A stretch of DNA of 36,000 nt from positions 1 through 36,000 of the IMG/VR virus record IMGVR_UViG_3300027801_000072; one strand, 5' to 3'. Positions within the stretch are counted from its first letter, which is position 1, and each line of letters opens with the position of its first letter. Below, in pieces: positions 10,601 through 19,761 of the stretch. The notes beneath the pieces are model-generated. The model did not search any database, was not told where the DNA came from, and saw only the letters and a list, made by a program, of their open reading frames with translations. Origin of the DNA: a virus. Position numbers and translations under genes: made by a program.

Positions 10601-13600
10601 AGCAGACTATTTCGGTATAACAAATGCTAAAACTGAAAACTTAAACGGTGTGTATGAAGTATTTTCTGTGTTAGATCATAAAACTATTGTAATAGACTTT
10701 GCATTGAATACGCCGTTCTCAGAAAGTGTTTCAGACAACTCAACAGCAGACTCGTATGGAAATGTTTACAAGTTTATTTCAGTAAGATTACCATCTATTG
10801 ACAATGTAAATGATATATTAAAATATAGCGACTATCAAGACAGAAATTCAGCAGTAGGATATACAGGTGATAGAGTTTTTACTGATGCTGACAGTTCAGG
10901 ATTATGGCGTGTGTATGAAAAACAAGATCCGTACACAACATCAATTCAATTGTCTCCGGATACTTTAACAGCAGATCAACATTTTGGACAGCAGATTGTT
11001 GCTAGAAATGATGGTCGGACAGTAGTTGTATCATCACCAGGAAAAGCACAAGGAACTGTTAACTTCTTATTTAGAAGAGAAGCAACAGCCGGATCAACAT
11101 TTGAAACACAGTCTACACTAACAACAACAGCAGGTAGTGATGTCACCACTAAATTAGGTGAATCATTATCGATGAGTACAGATGAAAACTTTGTTGTAGC
11201 CGGTGGCCCATATGCAAACTCATTAGGATCAGATGGTAGCACAGTATTTGCAGATGCAGGTCTAATTAAAATATTCCTTTGGAATCCAAGCACATTTAAG
11301 TATGGAACATTAACAACACTACTACCACCAACAGATGCGGCATCGCAGAATTTTGGGTGGGCACATAAAATTACGGAGTCGGGAGTCGACTCAGTTAGAA
11401 GCACAACACAAAAATATCTTTTTGTATCGGCACCAGGACACAGCACCAACAAAGGTAGAGTGTATGTGTACACTTGGGGAGTGGGAGCAGACGGTTCAAC
11501 ATACGATAGATGGACAAAAGATTACACACTAGAAGCACCAGCTGGCGGTAGCGGACAAAGATTTGGACATAGACTACAAGCTAACGATAACGGTGATGTA
11601 CTAGCAGTTAGTTCATTAGCACCAGGTAATGCAGGCAAGGTAGAAATATTTGTAAGATCAGGATCAGACGGAAGTTCAGCAAATACATTTACACTTGCAC
11701 AAACACTTACAGGTGTAACAGCAGATGGATCAACGGCAAACACTGCATTTGGTGACGCACTTGCAATGAGCAAAGATGGAAATACTTTAATAATAAGTGC
11801 ACCTGGAGTTGATAAATCAGATCAAGCAGATGCTGGAGCAATATACTATTACAAATGGAATGCAGACGGGTCGACAAACACTTACACTTTACAGCAAACA
11901 ATTAATGCACCGGATTTACAAGTTAACATGAAGTTTGGAACTACACTTGCAATAAATCCAGCAGGAACTCGAGTAGTAATAGGTGCCGAAAGTTTTGCAA
12001 GTCCACGACAAATGAATTTTGATATAGGCGGCACAACTTTTGATTTACAAGATACATCATTTATTGATTCTAACATACAGTCAGGTGGAGCATACACAGC
12101 CACTATGTATAATACAAAATTCATAGTTGATGATAGGTTAATGACTGATAACGTTACAGCAATGGATGATTTTGGCAGAGGCGTTTGTGCAATAGACAAT
12201 GCAGTGTTTGTAGGAGCACCACAAGATGATGGAAATGTAACATCAGACGGAAGCACTAGAATTACAAATGATGGAACAGTTACCGTTTTTGATCTAACAG
12301 AAAACAACAAGTATGCATGGAAAGACATAGTAACTGAGGAAGCATTAATTGATATAAGCAAAGTGGGACAAGTATTTGAATTTGATAATAGATCAAAAGA
12401 AATCAGAGATCATTATGACTTGTATGATCCTATAAAAGGAAGAATACTAGGAATTGCAGACAGAGAAATTAATATCAAAACAACATGGGATCCTGCAATA
12501 TATAATACAGGCGATAATGCCAATACAAAAACTCCATGGGGTGAAGAACATATTGGTGAAGTTTGGTGGGACTTATCTAAAGTGAAATGGATTTGGTACG
12601 AACAAGGATCACAAGAATACAAAGTTAATAATTGGGGTAAAACATTTCCTGGATCAAGTATAGACATTTATGAGTGGACAGAGTCTATTTTAACACCGAC
12701 TGAATACAACATTCAATCTAACACATTAAGCGGCGGAACAGTGTTGGATGAAAGCAAATACACAGTACAACAACGATATAATTCAACACTAGATACGTTT
12801 GTTAATTACTACTACTATTGGGTAAAAGATGTAACAACTATACCAGCAAACAGTGTGGTTAAACGAAATAATTCTATATCATTTACAGCAAATCTAATTA
12901 GAGATCCAAAAAACTTTGGCCTAAAATATTATTCAATTACAGACACAAACAAATTTGTTCTTAACAATGTGTCTAATTTAACAAACGGTGATATAATTTT
13001 AAGTGTTGATATTAGATCAAACACATTTGAAGGTGATTCTCACTCTGTGTGGAAATTAGCAAGAGAAGGTGACCCAGATTATAGACCAAGTACACAAATA
13101 GAAGGACATTGGTGGGATTCACTAATAGGTCAAAACACAGCAGGAGACAAAGTGCCTGATCTTGATCTTCCACTAAACCAAAGATACGGAAACAATATAC
13201 GTCCAAGACAAGGTTGGTATGTAAACAGATTTGAGGCACTAAAGGAAATTATTGATTATGCAAACACAGTGCTTAAAAAATATCAACTAGTTGGACAAAT
13301 TAATTTAATAAATCTAGATTCAAAAGAACCAGAGCCAACTGCACAAAGTTTAGAGTGGGACGCAACTGTTGACACTTATGCAGAACTTACATATGTTAAT
13401 ACAGCAGATCTATCAGGGACTGTGAGATATTTGGTCCATGCAGATGAAACATCAAATAACTTTTGGGCAATATACACATGGGACGGAACAGTTTGGTCAA
13501 GAACTAAATTACAAACTTATAATACATCAAACTATTGGAGTTACACAGATTGGTATGGAACAGATCCTGCTATACACGAAATGGTTCACAGCGAAAATAC

Positions 13601-16600
13601 TCCTATTGATAATCAAGTAACATATGAATATGAACTAGACGGATTAGATATTGTTCCTGGCAAACATGTTAAGGTTACAAATGCAGATACAGGTGGTTGG
13701 AAATTGTTTATGAAGACAATCACAGGTTGGATAAATGTAGGAACAGAAAACGGCACAGTTAGATTGTCAACAAAATTATACGATTACACTCAAGACGCTA
13801 CAGGTTTTGCTGGCGAAGACACATTTGATGAAAACTTCTTTGACCAAGAACCAGCAAACGAAACAAGAATGATACTTACAGCATTGAGAGATGATCTGTT
13901 TATTGGCGATCTTGCAAAAGAATACAACACATTGTTCTTTACAGGATTGAGGAAAGTATTAGCAGAACAAACTTATGTGGACTGGGTGTTCAAAACATCT
14001 TTCATAAATGTTAAAAATTCTGTTAGAGAATTAGATCAACGAAAGAGTTATGAAACAGGTACAGACGGTTGGATTGAAAGTTACATAAACGAAGTAAAAC
14101 CATTCAATACAAAATTAAGAGAATATAAATTAGGTTATACGGGAAATGATATACAAGACGGAATATTTACAGATTTTGATAATCCACCGTTGTATGATAC
14201 AACAACCAAAAAAATTAGACCACTAGATGTCAATATAGATACAGCAAAATTAAATGAATACCCATATCAGATGTGGAACGACTACCACAAAAAATATGTT
14301 GCTTCAATAATAGTAACAAAAGCTGGATCGGGGTATGAAGTTGCTCCTGAAGTCACTGTATTAGGCGGAACGGTGGGCAGTACAGGACCATTCCAATTGC
14401 AAGGAACTAGCAACAGTGGTGCAACATCAGGCAGTTATGGATATTACTATCCAATGTTTACAAGTGAAGCCCAAGCAAAAATTTATGATTCACAAAACAG
14501 CGGAAGTGGTGCTGTACACAGTCATACGTTTGATGACTTTACAGGCACGTTCTATATGCCTACTGGATCAACGAATCATGCACAGACAACTAAATCAAAC
14601 ACATTTAAAATGTATGTTGCTCCTAACACAACACCAGCAAAAGCAACAGCAATAATTCAAGGCGGAAAAGTTACAAAAATAATACTGTCAGACACAGGTG
14701 CAAATTACACAACAACACCAACAGTAGCATTAACAGGCGGACTGAAAGCTGGAGGAACACCGACTGACACAGCTAAAGCATATGCAAATCTAAATAATGA
14801 TCTTGTTAGAGATTTTGACACAACAATTAAATTTGATAGGGTATCAAGCACATCTAGAGTTAAAGATTGGAAAGCATCTACATACTTTGCATATGGAGAT
14901 TTAATTAGATACAACAATCAACTGTACAAAGCAACAAGCGCCTTTACAGCAACTACAAAGTTTGACGATAATATTGGCAATGTATATAAAGTGTACGGTA
15001 ACGAAACAGGACTAACAGCCGCAGACAGAACAAAAGGATTTTACACACCAGGCGCAGGCATGCCAGGCAACGAATTGTCACAAGTAATGACAGGTGTTGA
15101 TTACGGTGGCACAATGGTTACAGGATTATTATTCTCACAAGAAGCAGGGTGGGACAAAGCAGGTTGGTATGATTTCCCATTTGATAATTATGGTGTATCT
15201 AGAGTAAAAGCATTTACGGCAGACGGTTCAACCACTGCTTATACTTTTGCTACTGCACCTGCAACAACAGAAGTATATCAAGTTTATATAACACACGGAG
15301 ATAGCACAAGAAGAAAACTTTCAGATGTAATCAGAGGTGACGGTAATACAGTTACTTTTAATATTAGTGAAACAGCAGGTTCAAATGCATTGGTAGAGTT
15401 TATACCATTTGATGATGATCAAGTATTAACACCGACTGATGATAGAACATTAGACTCGATTGTTAAAGGTGGATTATTTACATCAGCACTTGGTCATGCA
15501 CCAAGTGATATTTTATTAGAAGGTGATGATTTTATATCACCAGATACAAGTTACGCACCGGAAGAAACTGTTCCAGGACAAATGTTTGACACAGTGGACA
15601 TTAAAGTTTACACGTCTCCAGAATCTGGAGTACCATTTATAAGTGAAAACAATTATATAGGTGATGGAACGACAACAACGTTTGCAATTGGAGATTATCC
15701 AGGAACACTTGGATCAGTGACTGTAAGTGTTGATGGTGTGGTTAAAAAACTTACAACTGACTATACAGTAAACATAACAAACAAAACAATTACATTTGGA
15801 TCAGCACCAGCAGATTTAAGCAAAGTATCTACGAAAATGTTTGCAATCAGTGGAGAGAATTACAGAGTATTGGATCAATACACAGGGGATGGAAGCACAG
15901 TAACATACACAACTTCGACTAGTGATGATTTCTCATTTGATTCAACAGCATCTGAAATTTACATCACAATAGACGGTGTACCTACAACTGCTTTTACAAC
16001 AAGCAGTGTTAGAAAAAGATTAGAAGTAACATTTAGTTCTGCTCCGGCGGCAGACGCATTCATACAAGTTGCAGGATTTGCCAAAACAGCAACCAGCACA
16101 CGAAGTTATGCAAGTGTTAGAAATCAAGAAGTAACATATGCCAGTGGAACAAATAGGTACACATTAACATATCCGTCAGGATCAATTGGACCATTCTCAG
16201 GTTTAACGACAATTGAAGTTAACGGTAGAGTGTTAAGAGGACCGGACAACACTTACTATGTTGGTGACGGAAGCACATACACTTACGGGGTAGTATCAGG
16301 TCTAGGTGATGACTCAACCGTTGATCCTGCAAAAAATATTACAAATGCAAACCAAGTTCAGGTGTTTGTGAATGGTGTACAAAAATTACTCAACACAGAC
16401 TACACAGTGGACATAGGAAATCAAAATGTTGACTTTGTTACAAGTCCAACATCGACAGACGTAATTTGTATTTCAACACTAGTTGACAATCATTACTATA
16501 ACGAAGGTACAGATATCATATTAATTCCAAGTGCTATAACATCGCCATACTCGATCAGCAACGGTGATAAACTTTCAGTTACAACATTTAACAATGCACT

Positions 16601-17504
16601 TGGCATGAAACACAGAAGAGAAGTATTAGAGGGTAGAACAAACGGCATATTCAAATTGAGATTTGATCCACTAAATTCTACATACACTTATGTTTGGTTA
16701 AACGGAGAACAGCTAATACAAAACAGTGATTACACATTAAGTGGCAACACAGTAACAGTTTTTGGCAAAACAATAACATCATCGGACAGATTGGATATTA
16801 TGTATTTTGCTTTAGAATCAGCGACAGGAGCCACAGGATTTAGAATTTTCAAAGATATGTTGAATAGAACATTCTACAAACGTATCAATAAAAATGCAAC
16901 AACAGAATTAACACAAGATTTAATTGATGGATCTAGAACTATCACAGTAAAAGACGGAAGTATAATGCCTACACCAGATATATCAACCAATCAACCAGGT
17001 GTAATCTTTATAGACAAAGAAAGAATAGAATATTTTACCAAGACAACTAACGTATTAGGACAAATTAAACGTGGAACTCTTGGAACAGGAATTAAGGTAC
17101 ATGGATCAGGCGCCGAAGTGGTAGATGCGTCAGGTACTCAAACCATACCTTATGCGGACACAGTACACACCAACACCTTCACAGGTGACGGCAGTACAAC
17201 AGTGTTTGCACTATCACAAACCCCAGCCTCTGCTAGTGAGTTAGACATATTCATTGGTGGCCAACGATTGTTGCTTACTAGCGAGGACGGATCAACTATT
17301 AACTACTCTGTGGACGGATCTAGCACAACAGTGACTTTAAGCACTGTACCGGCTGACGGAACACAGGTTAAAATCTTACACAAGAAAGGACAGGTTTGGT
17401 ATAATGGCAAAGATGGTAATCCAGCGGATGGTAAAGGATTACAAGCGTCTACGACTCAACAGGCTAGATTCATAGCTGACGAGCCAACAAATGCACCTGA
17501 ATAA
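4689..17504 (+). CDS. Giant multidomain baseplate/tail structural protein
   Basis: One uninterrupted frame encodes 4271 residues, about a third of the window. The start ATG overlaps the gp6 stop by one base. Visible domains in order: an N-terminal conserved region (~1-190); a cupredoxin-like domain (~195-290) with H221, C274, H277 and M280; two GDYT-type beta repeats (~690-770 and ~915-990); a YWTANTDYKIGDSI carbohydrate-binding-like module (~1658-1697); seven FG-GAP repeats (~2098-2540) forming a probable beta-propeller; a Trp-rich region (~2615-2900); a second WKASTYFAYGD module (~3391-3435); and at least five GDGST-type beta repeats to the C-terminus. It occupies the T4 gp7 position, so a wedge-attached structural role with receptor-contacting parts is inferred. 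No membrane segment or catalytic triad was recognised. Confidence 0.8.
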   Translation: MADREINALTNSEVVKQGKNEYRRTVQHLPAFYRTDANQRFLSSTLDPLVQKGSLERLDGFVGRQDAKTRKNIDRYVSATSRDRMAYQLEPAVTYTDRDTTSLNPEDQVKFTGTYDDYINQIKFLGGNVDNHDRLSKETVYSWNPAIDYDKLINYREYYWMPNGPSAISLDSVGPNTVAEYSVKNLATGAYNFTHRENENNPILSLYRGNTYKFNVDAKGHPLWIMTEPYKNKVGADGSTSTIYSTGVTNNGTDYGTVTFTVPATGPSTLYYQCGNHDAMYGILQIKNVTSTAKIKPQDDIVGVKNYSLRTLDLSNGMKIKFDDGIVDAEYKGKQYYVEGVGESITLTNIDDLITPGPYAEESTILYDSVGYDTRPYAKSSYTPKDKDYIIIKRDSRDQNAWSRYNRWFHKSVIEETSRVSGYTPVLNEDDRAKRPIIEFDSGLELYNHGKVAKKSITLYDTVTTDAFSTVVKQSGYIIDGLAVVDGMRIVFANDTDPLVNGVIYDVAFVTAGDSTQVIALTKATDGTPTADDSIFVEYGTAHQGKTLYYNTTTKRWAEAQQKTTLNQPPLFNLFDETLTSLDDTVKYPSSTFAGAKVFSFATSDSAVTDTVLGMKVKYSTINNVGNIVFDSDYTSDSFTYKIDNDSISKRLASGHLHYTNLTSKQNYLGPYVKRTSQSKQRVIRTFTVDSTETQLFPIDFYKNSSSLTDLEISVAVNGVRKTITTDYTLANGTTNRYVKFNKKLKVDDQIRIAGYSSANKIIDKGIYEVPDSLSTNCENESLGTFTYGQIMNHVQDIFDKNQDITGQIPGTSNLRDKPDARLTGGTILQHEGSLLPAVFGLIDQESNLISAIDYATLEYEKWYSAFLTHSIGTAYEGVARDRVDEIIASITQGRTSSFPFYYEDMVGWGNNVSTRTHTVAGASQTEYAIDSQFDITALSNRAVYIYLNDELLILGADYTFSKVDDSIDVTRTLAEGDKIVIKDYSDTKGSYLPPSPSKLGMYPTYKPEIISDDTYITTTSMIRRHDGSFIKAYGDERDDLIIELERRIYNNIKTSYDSSMIKLDDVMPSIFTATDYTLNEINDVMSTDFHIWAGRNNVQYINNTTFSEGSPFTYNYANSTDRIKKEKLPGYWRGIYNYFYDTDAPHVRPWEMLGHSEKPSTWDATYGTAPYTAGNDVLWTAIATKSGRYGKPDIKNYLPVDASGNLLDPIAAGLIDVLAIPGRRAGWKVGDQSPAETAWRKSPAYPFTVIKTLALTQPGRFFSNMFDPSRQTTNIGGNQIDKETKVRRIFKTAKYHLQTSTNNASGVTTTYLTAGYQPLVVNYLISKNINTDTFYYKKMTNLKTQLAYKLGGFTDKDNLKILTDSVSPGSASGSKFIPDENYKILFRTSNPVHSFNYSGVLIEKNTEVSRDGSTILGGFRVLGYSTSKPYFKFNYPVKTSIGNKLSVEGSQEVVSYNDYKETVQTIPYGYVFDTVQEIADFLLGYGTYLEQQGFKFNKYSNEIKETLNWQNAVREFLFWTTQEWAPGSAITVSPAAQGFEIDTENSIVGKLQNLAGDYSLLDAGGRKIPIRQVSTKRIGKTFDLEIKDENTGLYNIVLSTVQKEHVLLFDNKTVFADIIHEPTTGFRQARLKVVGWKTAGWNGDYYAPGFMFDSAQVTYWTANTDYKIGDSIEYQGKFYVAKVNHGSGSLFDTANWVLKSQKPAPQLIPNFDYKISQFNDFYDLESNNFDESQQKLAQKLIGYQSRDYLDNLFVNDISQYKFYQGYIREKGTQNAIDRLLKAKYEGQDISLDLYPEWMLKTGNFGNVDSIENIQIRLLDDVVTANPNSFELFDTSNETVEYARSDAVAKDNMYYKPVDYTASTTFSRLDYSKEGTSRDHAQVYKTAGYPQLSQVHHTAFDVIDLLKLDMEAVEPGQLIWVANKLNNDWDVFRLTNQPYKISQLKRINEATQLEITFSEPHGLSAGTTTSRADYFGITNAKTENLNGVYEVFSVLDHKTIVIDFALNTPFSESVSDNSTADSYGNVYKFISVRLPSIDNVNDILKYSDYQDRNSAVGYTGDRVFTDADSSGLWRVYEKQDPYTTSIQLSPDTLTADQHFGQQIVARNDGRTVVVSSPGKAQGTVNFLFRREATAGSTFETQSTLTTTAGSDVTTKLGESLSMSTDENFVVAGGPYANSLGSDGSTVFADAGLIKIFLWNPSTFKYGTLTTLLPPTDAASQNFGWAHKITESGVDSVRSTTQKYLFVSAPGHSTNKGRVYVYTWGVGADGSTYDRWTKDYTLEAPAGGSGQRFGHRLQANDNGDVLAVSSLAPGNAGKVEIFVRSGSDGSSANTFTLAQTLTGVTADGSTANTAFGDALAMSKDGNTLIISAPGVDKSDQADAGAIYYYKWNADGSTNTYTLQQTINAPDLQVNMKFGTTLAINPAGTRVVIGAESFASPRQMNFDIGGTTFDLQDTSFIDSNIQSGGAYTATMYNTKFIVDDRLMTDNVTAMDDFGRGVCAIDNAVFVGAPQDDGNVTSDGSTRITNDGTVTVFDLTENNKYAWKDIVTEEALIDISKVGQVFEFDNRSKEIRDHYDLYDPIKGRILGIADREINIKTTWDPAIYNTGDNANTKTPWGEEHIGEVWWDLSKVKWIWYEQGSQEYKVNNWGKTFPGSSIDIYEWTESILTPTEYNIQSNTLSGGTVLDESKYTVQQRYNSTLDTFVNYYYYWVKDVTTIPANSVVKRNNSISFTANLIRDPKNFGLKYYSITDTNKFVLNNVSNLTNGDIILSVDIRSNTFEGDSHSVWKLAREGDPDYRPSTQIEGHWWDSLIGQNTAGDKVPDLDLPLNQRYGNNIRPRQGWYVNRFEALKEIIDYANTVLKKYQLVGQINLINLDSKEPEPTAQSLEWDATVDTYAELTYVNTADLSGTVRYLVHADETSNNFWAIYTWDGTVWSRTKLQTYNTSNYWSYTDWYGTDPAIHEMVHSENTPIDNQVTYEYELDGLDIVPGKHVKVTNADTGGWKLFMKTITGWINVGTENGTVRLSTKLYDYTQDATGFAGEDTFDENFFDQEPANETRMILTALRDDLFIGDLAKEYNTLFFTGLRKVLAEQTYVDWVFKTSFINVKNSVRELDQRKSYETGTDGWIESYINEVKPFNTKLREYKLGYTGNDIQDGIFTDFDNPPLYDTTTKKIRPLDVNIDTAKLNEYPYQMWNDYHKKYVASIIVTKAGSGYEVAPEVTVLGGTVGSTGPFQLQGTSNSGATSGSYGYYYPMFTSEAQAKIYDSQNSGSGAVHSHTFDDFTGTFYMPTGSTNHAQTTKSNTFKMYVAPNTTPAKATAIIQGGKVTKIILSDTGANYTTTPTVALTGGLKAGGTPTDTAKAYANLNNDLVRDFDTTIKFDRVSSTSRVKDWKASTYFAYGDLIRYNNQLYKATSAFTATTKFDDNIGNVYKVYGNETGLTAADRTKGFYTPGAGMPGNELSQVMTGVDYGGTMVTGLLFSQEAGWDKAGWYDFPFDNYGVSRVKAFTADGSTTAYTFATAPATTEVYQVYITHGDSTRRKLSDVIRGDGNTVTFNISETAGSNALVEFIPFDDDQVLTPTDDRTLDSIVKGGLFTSALGHAPSDILLEGDDFISPDTSYAPEETVPGQMFDTVDIKVYTSPESGVPFISENNYIGDGTTTTFAIGDYPGTLGSVTVSVDGVVKKLTTDYTVNITNKTITFGSAPADLSKVSTKMFAISGENYRVLDQYTGDGSTVTYTTSTSDDFSFDSTASEIYITIDGVPTTAFTTSSVRKRLEVTFSSAPAADAFIQVAGFAKTATSTRSYASVRNQEVTYASGTNRYTLTYPSGSIGPFSGLTTIEVNGRVLRGPDNTYYVGDGSTYTYGVVSGLGDDSTVDPAKNITNANQVQVFVNGVQKLLNTDYTVDIGNQNVDFVTSPTSTDVICISTLVDNHYYNEGTDIILIPSAITSPYSISNGDKLSVTTFNNALGMKHRREVLEGRTNGIFKLRFDPLNSTYTYVWLNGEQLIQNSDYTLSGNTVTVFGKTITSSDRLDIMYFALESATGATGFRIFKDMLNRTFYKRINKNATTELTQDLIDGSRTITVKDGSIMPTPDISTNQPGVIFIDKERIEYFTKTTNVLGQIKRGTLGTGIKVHGSGAEVVDASGTQTIPYADTVHTNTFTGDGSTTVFALSQTPASASELDIFIGGQRLLLTSEDGSTINYSVDGSSTTVTLSTVPADGTQVKILHKKGQVWYNGKDGNPADGKGLQASTTQQARFIADEPTNAPE

Positions 17505-17513
17505 ATACACTAG

Positions 17514-18239
17514 ATGACACAAGATACTAAACACACAGAACTAAAAGAAGAAAACAAAAAGCCCCAGGATAACACAGGTGTTATGATGACAGGGCATATT
17601 AAGATATTTGACCCTGAAACTGGCGAAGTAATAGTAGATAAAAGAAATGCTATCCACTACGAAAATATGTCTCAGGCATTAGCAAACTCATTAGCAAATA
17701 AATCAAACGGTTTTGTACACGAGTTAGCACTAGGAAACGGCGGAACATCTGTAGACACAACAGGAGTTATTACATACCTAACACCAAACAGCACAGGCAC
17801 AAACGCCGCACTGTACAATCAAACATATTATAAAGTAATAGATGATAACTCTGCTACCAACAAAGATGTAACAAGAAACAAAATGGAAGTAAGACACACA
17901 GCAGGTAACAAGTACACTGACATTGTTGTTACTTGTACACTTGATTATGGTGAGCCAACAGGACAAGCGGCTTTTGACAACACAACAAATTTTAACGGTG
18001 ATTATGTTTTTGACGAATTAGGATTAAAATCATGGGAAGGAACAGAGAACGGTGGTACAAACAAATTGTTAACACACGTTGTATTCCACCCAGTACAAAA
18101 ATCTTTAAACAGATTAATCCAAATTGATTACACTTTGAGAATACAATCATTGACAACATTCACTGAAACTAGTTCTACAGCATTATCAACATCAAATACT
18201 GTAAGCGGAACAACTTCAGGAAGTAATACTGGATACTAA
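17514..18239 (+). CDS. Structural protein, probable baseplate or tail-fibre connector
   Basis: This 241-residue protein starts 9 bases after the giant gene. The N-terminus is charged and looks disordered. It is followed by GHIKIFDPETGEVIVDKRNA and a HYENMSQALANSLAN helix, a pattern I associate with hypothetical structural proteins beside tail fibres in marine myoviruses. The middle is beta-rich and contains YVFDELGLKSWEG. The last ~30 residues are a Ser/Thr-rich tail ending in NTGY, closely resembling the end of gp6. Placement between baseplate and fibre genes supports a virion role; the exact function is unknown. Confidence 0.6.
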   Translation: MTQDTKHTELKEENKKPQDNTGVMMTGHIKIFDPETGEVIVDKRNAIHYENMSQALANSLANKSNGFVHELALGNGGTSVDTTGVITYLTPNSTGTNAALYNQTYYKVIDDNSATNKDVTRNKMEVRHTAGNKYTDIVVTCTLDYGEPTGQAAFDNTTNFNGDYVFDELGLKSWEGTENGGTNKLLTHVVFHPVQKSLNRLIQIDYTLRIQSLTTFTETSSTALSTSNTVSGTTSGSNTGY

Positions 18240-18242
18240 TAA

Positions 18243-19751
18243 ATGGCATACACAGTAAACAAAAGCAATAATGCGGCATCGCCAAATCAATACACAGTTC
18301 AGGACGGAGTTGTTAATTCTCAAACTGATCTAAGTTTTATTGGAAAAGGTTATGCAGGGTACGGTGAAAGTATTGCAGAAAACTTTTTACACCTATTAGA
18401 AAACTTTTCAAACACGTCAGCACCAACAAAACCAATTCAAGGACAACTATGGTGGGATAGTTCAAATTCAAAATTAAAAGTGTACAACGGTACTGCATTC
18501 CAAACAGCAGGTGGTAGTGCACCATATGAAGCAACAGCACCATCAGGATTATCGCAAGGTGACTTGTGGATTGATTCAGACACAGCTCAACTGTATCTTT
18601 ACAACGGTGCAAGTTCAGTACTAGTAGGCCCTCCAGGTGCAACAGGAACAACAAACGGATTTACATACGACACTATTTTGGATTCTGCAGATGCAACCCA
18701 GAATATTACAAAATGGTTTAATGACGGGAACCTTATTGCAATCGTTTCAGAAGATACATTTACTCCAAAATCAGGAATCACAGGATTTGCAAGTATTAAA
18801 AAAGGTATAACTTTAACAACAGCAATAGCAGATACAAAATTTCAAGGCACAGCCACAGATGCAGATGCACTAGGAGGCGTAGCGGCGGCAAACTATTTGA
18901 GATCAAATGCCAACGATGCAACGTCAGGAACTTTATCAGTTGCTAATGATGGTGGTGTAATTGTTGGTGCAGACTCAGACTTAACTTTAACAGTTGATGC
19001 CAGCGGTGCAATTATTTCTAACACAGTTGCAAACACAGATATAACATTCAAAGTCAATGACGGTGGTACAACAACCACAGTAATGACAATAGATGGTGCA
19101 GATGCTAGAGTAGGTATTGGAACAGCAACGCCAACTGCAAAACTAGATGTCAATGGCGTAATCAAAGCAACATCAATCGAAACAGCAGTAGCAGGAAACG
19201 TTACAGGAAATGTAACTGGAAATGTAACAAGCACAGGTGCCAACACAATGGGCACATTAACAATAGCAGGTACACTAACAGGAAAAAATATTTTACCTGA
19301 TGCAAATTTATCATATGATATAGGCTCAAACACTAAAAAATACAACACAGTATATGCAAAAGCAACATCGGCACAATACGCTGACTTGGCTGAGATATAT
19401 GAATCCGACGACGAGTATGAAGTGGGCACAGTTGTTATATTTGGCGGCGAAAAAGAAATTACAGTTTCGAGTATGGGTGCAGATCCAAGAGTAGCAGGTG
19501 TTATCTCAGAAAATCCAGCATACTTAATGAATAACGAAGCAACAGGTCAAGCAGTAGCATTACAAGGAAAAGTACCATGTAAAGTAGTAGGACAGATTAA
19601 CAAAGGTGATATGCTGGTTACACACTCACAACATCCGGGTGTGGCTAGAAAAGGTATAGATCCTAAAATGGGAACAGTAGTAGGAAAAGCACTAGAGGAA
19701 TACAATTCAACTGATATAGGCACAATTAATATTGTGGCGGGAAGACAATAA
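18243..19751 (+). CDS. Tail fibre-like protein A (N-terminal attachment module, C-terminal YADLAE domain)
   Basis: A 502-residue fibre-like protein and one of three paralogues in this window. The N-terminal module (~1-135) contains VQDGVVNSQTDLSFIGKGY, GYGESIAENFLHLLENF and two short GQLWWD...LKVYNG / GDLWID...LYLYNG repeats. The middle has GGVAAANYLRS and VGIGTATPTAKLDVNG, the latter a common phage fibre shaft motif, and three tandem GNVT units. The C-terminal ~125 residues (from about 377) form a domain starting AQYADLAEIYESDDE, which reappears in the 24485 gene. It may be related to phage fibre tip or chaperone domains of the peptidase G2 type, but I cannot confirm that. The virion-bound, host-contacting role is inferred. 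Confidence 0.72.
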   Translation: MAYTVNKSNNAASPNQYTVQDGVVNSQTDLSFIGKGYAGYGESIAENFLHLLENFSNTSAPTKPIQGQLWWDSSNSKLKVYNGTAFQTAGGSAPYEATAPSGLSQGDLWIDSDTAQLYLYNGASSVLVGPPGATGTTNGFTYDTILDSADATQNITKWFNDGNLIAIVSEDTFTPKSGITGFASIKKGITLTTAIADTKFQGTATDADALGGVAAANYLRSNANDATSGTLSVANDGGVIVGADSDLTLTVDASGAIISNTVANTDITFKVNDGGTTTTVMTIDGADARVGIGTATPTAKLDVNGVIKATSIETAVAGNVTGNVTGNVTSTGANTMGTLTIAGTLTGKNILPDANLSYDIGSNTKKYNTVYAKATSAQYADLAEIYESDDEYEVGTVVIFGGEKEITVSSMGADPRVAGVISENPAYLMNNEATGQAVALQGKVPCKVVGQINKGDMLVTHSQHPGVARKGIDPKMGTVVGKALEEYNSTDIGTINIVAGRQ

Positions 19752-19761
19752 ATATAAACAA

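Noticed and set aside
18893-19429. Long minus-strand open frame
   Set aside because: It lies entirely opposite a fibre gene, and its hydrophobic Val/Pro/Ala-rich translation is the expected mirror of Thr/Gly-rich coding sequence. The other minus-strand frames are similar shadows.
19732-19761. Longer start for fibre protein B
   Set aside because: The extra ten residues overlap the end of fibre gene A, while ATG 19762 aligns with the paralogues.
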